Of a stretch of 10,924 bases of DNA, positions 10,861 to 10,924 are shown piece by piece. A program made the translations under genes and the position numbers. This stretch comes from CAZVWJ01 sp964631325 (GTDB lineage: Bacteria > T1Sed10-126). Each line of letters starts with the position of its first letter. The stretch's first letter is position 1. The stretch is taken from positions 1 through 10,924 of the forward strand of contig CAZVWJ010000068.1 in the NCBI GenBank assembly GCA_964631325.1, read 5' to 3'. The notes under the pieces are model-generated. The model was not told where the DNA came from, did not search any database, and saw only the letters and a list, made by a program, of their open reading frames with translations.

Positions 10861-10924
10861 AAAGATTACTAACTTAACTTCACCCCCCATTAAAAATGAC
10901 ACAGCAAGAGTATCCCCACTAACA

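Noticed and set aside
1..10924. CRISPR array, tRNA, rRNA, transposase or integrase genes
   Set aside because: Read on both strands; no regularly spaced repeats, no cloverleaf with a conserved T-loop, and no recombinase motifs were found.

Overview
The window looks like an accessory, toxin-antitoxin-rich stretch of a bacterial chromosome. Bacterial features are Shine-Dalgarno (SD) sites, sigma70-type -35/-10 hexamers and GTG/TTG starts. The phylum cannot be assigned: there is no rRNA, tRNA or housekeeping marker. Genes are short, mostly on the + strand, and separated by long AT-richer spacers. Scraps of higher-GC protein-like sequence (near 1-85, 2496-2588 and 7791-7934) suggest that older genes have been broken and overlaid by newer cassettes.

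Layout. 1-85: C-terminal tail of an unidentified protein. 231-2091: two tandem higBA modules. 2189-3010: partial repeat, protein remnant and a promoter repeat. 3102-4923: a small protein whose reading frame looks broken, then a 522-residue protein with a candidate papain-like Cys/His centre, the most novel pair here. 4949-5087: N-terminal scrap of a type I restriction HsdR. 5166-5950: promoter repeat and a three-segment membrane protein. 6260-6815: DUF4258 toxin with YgiT/MqsA-type zinc-finger antitoxin. 7229-7788: DUF433 with DUF5615 (PIN-like). 7791-7934: C-terminal scrap of an RND transporter. 7962-8390: second, frameshifted copy of the membrane protein. 8845-9478 (- strand): AbrB-type VapB and VapC. 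9938-10252: internally deleted methyltransferase and a membrane-protein scrap. 10277-10690: DUF3795 cysteine-rich protein.

Two dispersed repeat families organise the region. Family A occurs five times and always contains an exact TTGACG-N17-TAATAT promoter; four copies lie upstream of a gene or module (higBA1, higBA2, the small protein/protease pair, membrane protein 1) and one lies upstream of the dead methyltransferase. Two copies are long forms (about 280 bp), and the left part of a third long copy is separated from its promoter by about 630 bp. Family B (about 80-230 bp) occurs five times: after four + strand genes and upstream of the vapBC promoter. The result is a modular promoter-gene-spacer layout. 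Both higBA modules also carry a second promoter containing the same operator, TGTAA-N9-TTACA, in the same register.

Five type II toxin-antitoxin modules in under 11 kb, together with gene duplicates and remnants, fit a genomic island or a site of repeated insertion and decay. No integrase, transposase, attC site or CRISPR array was seen.
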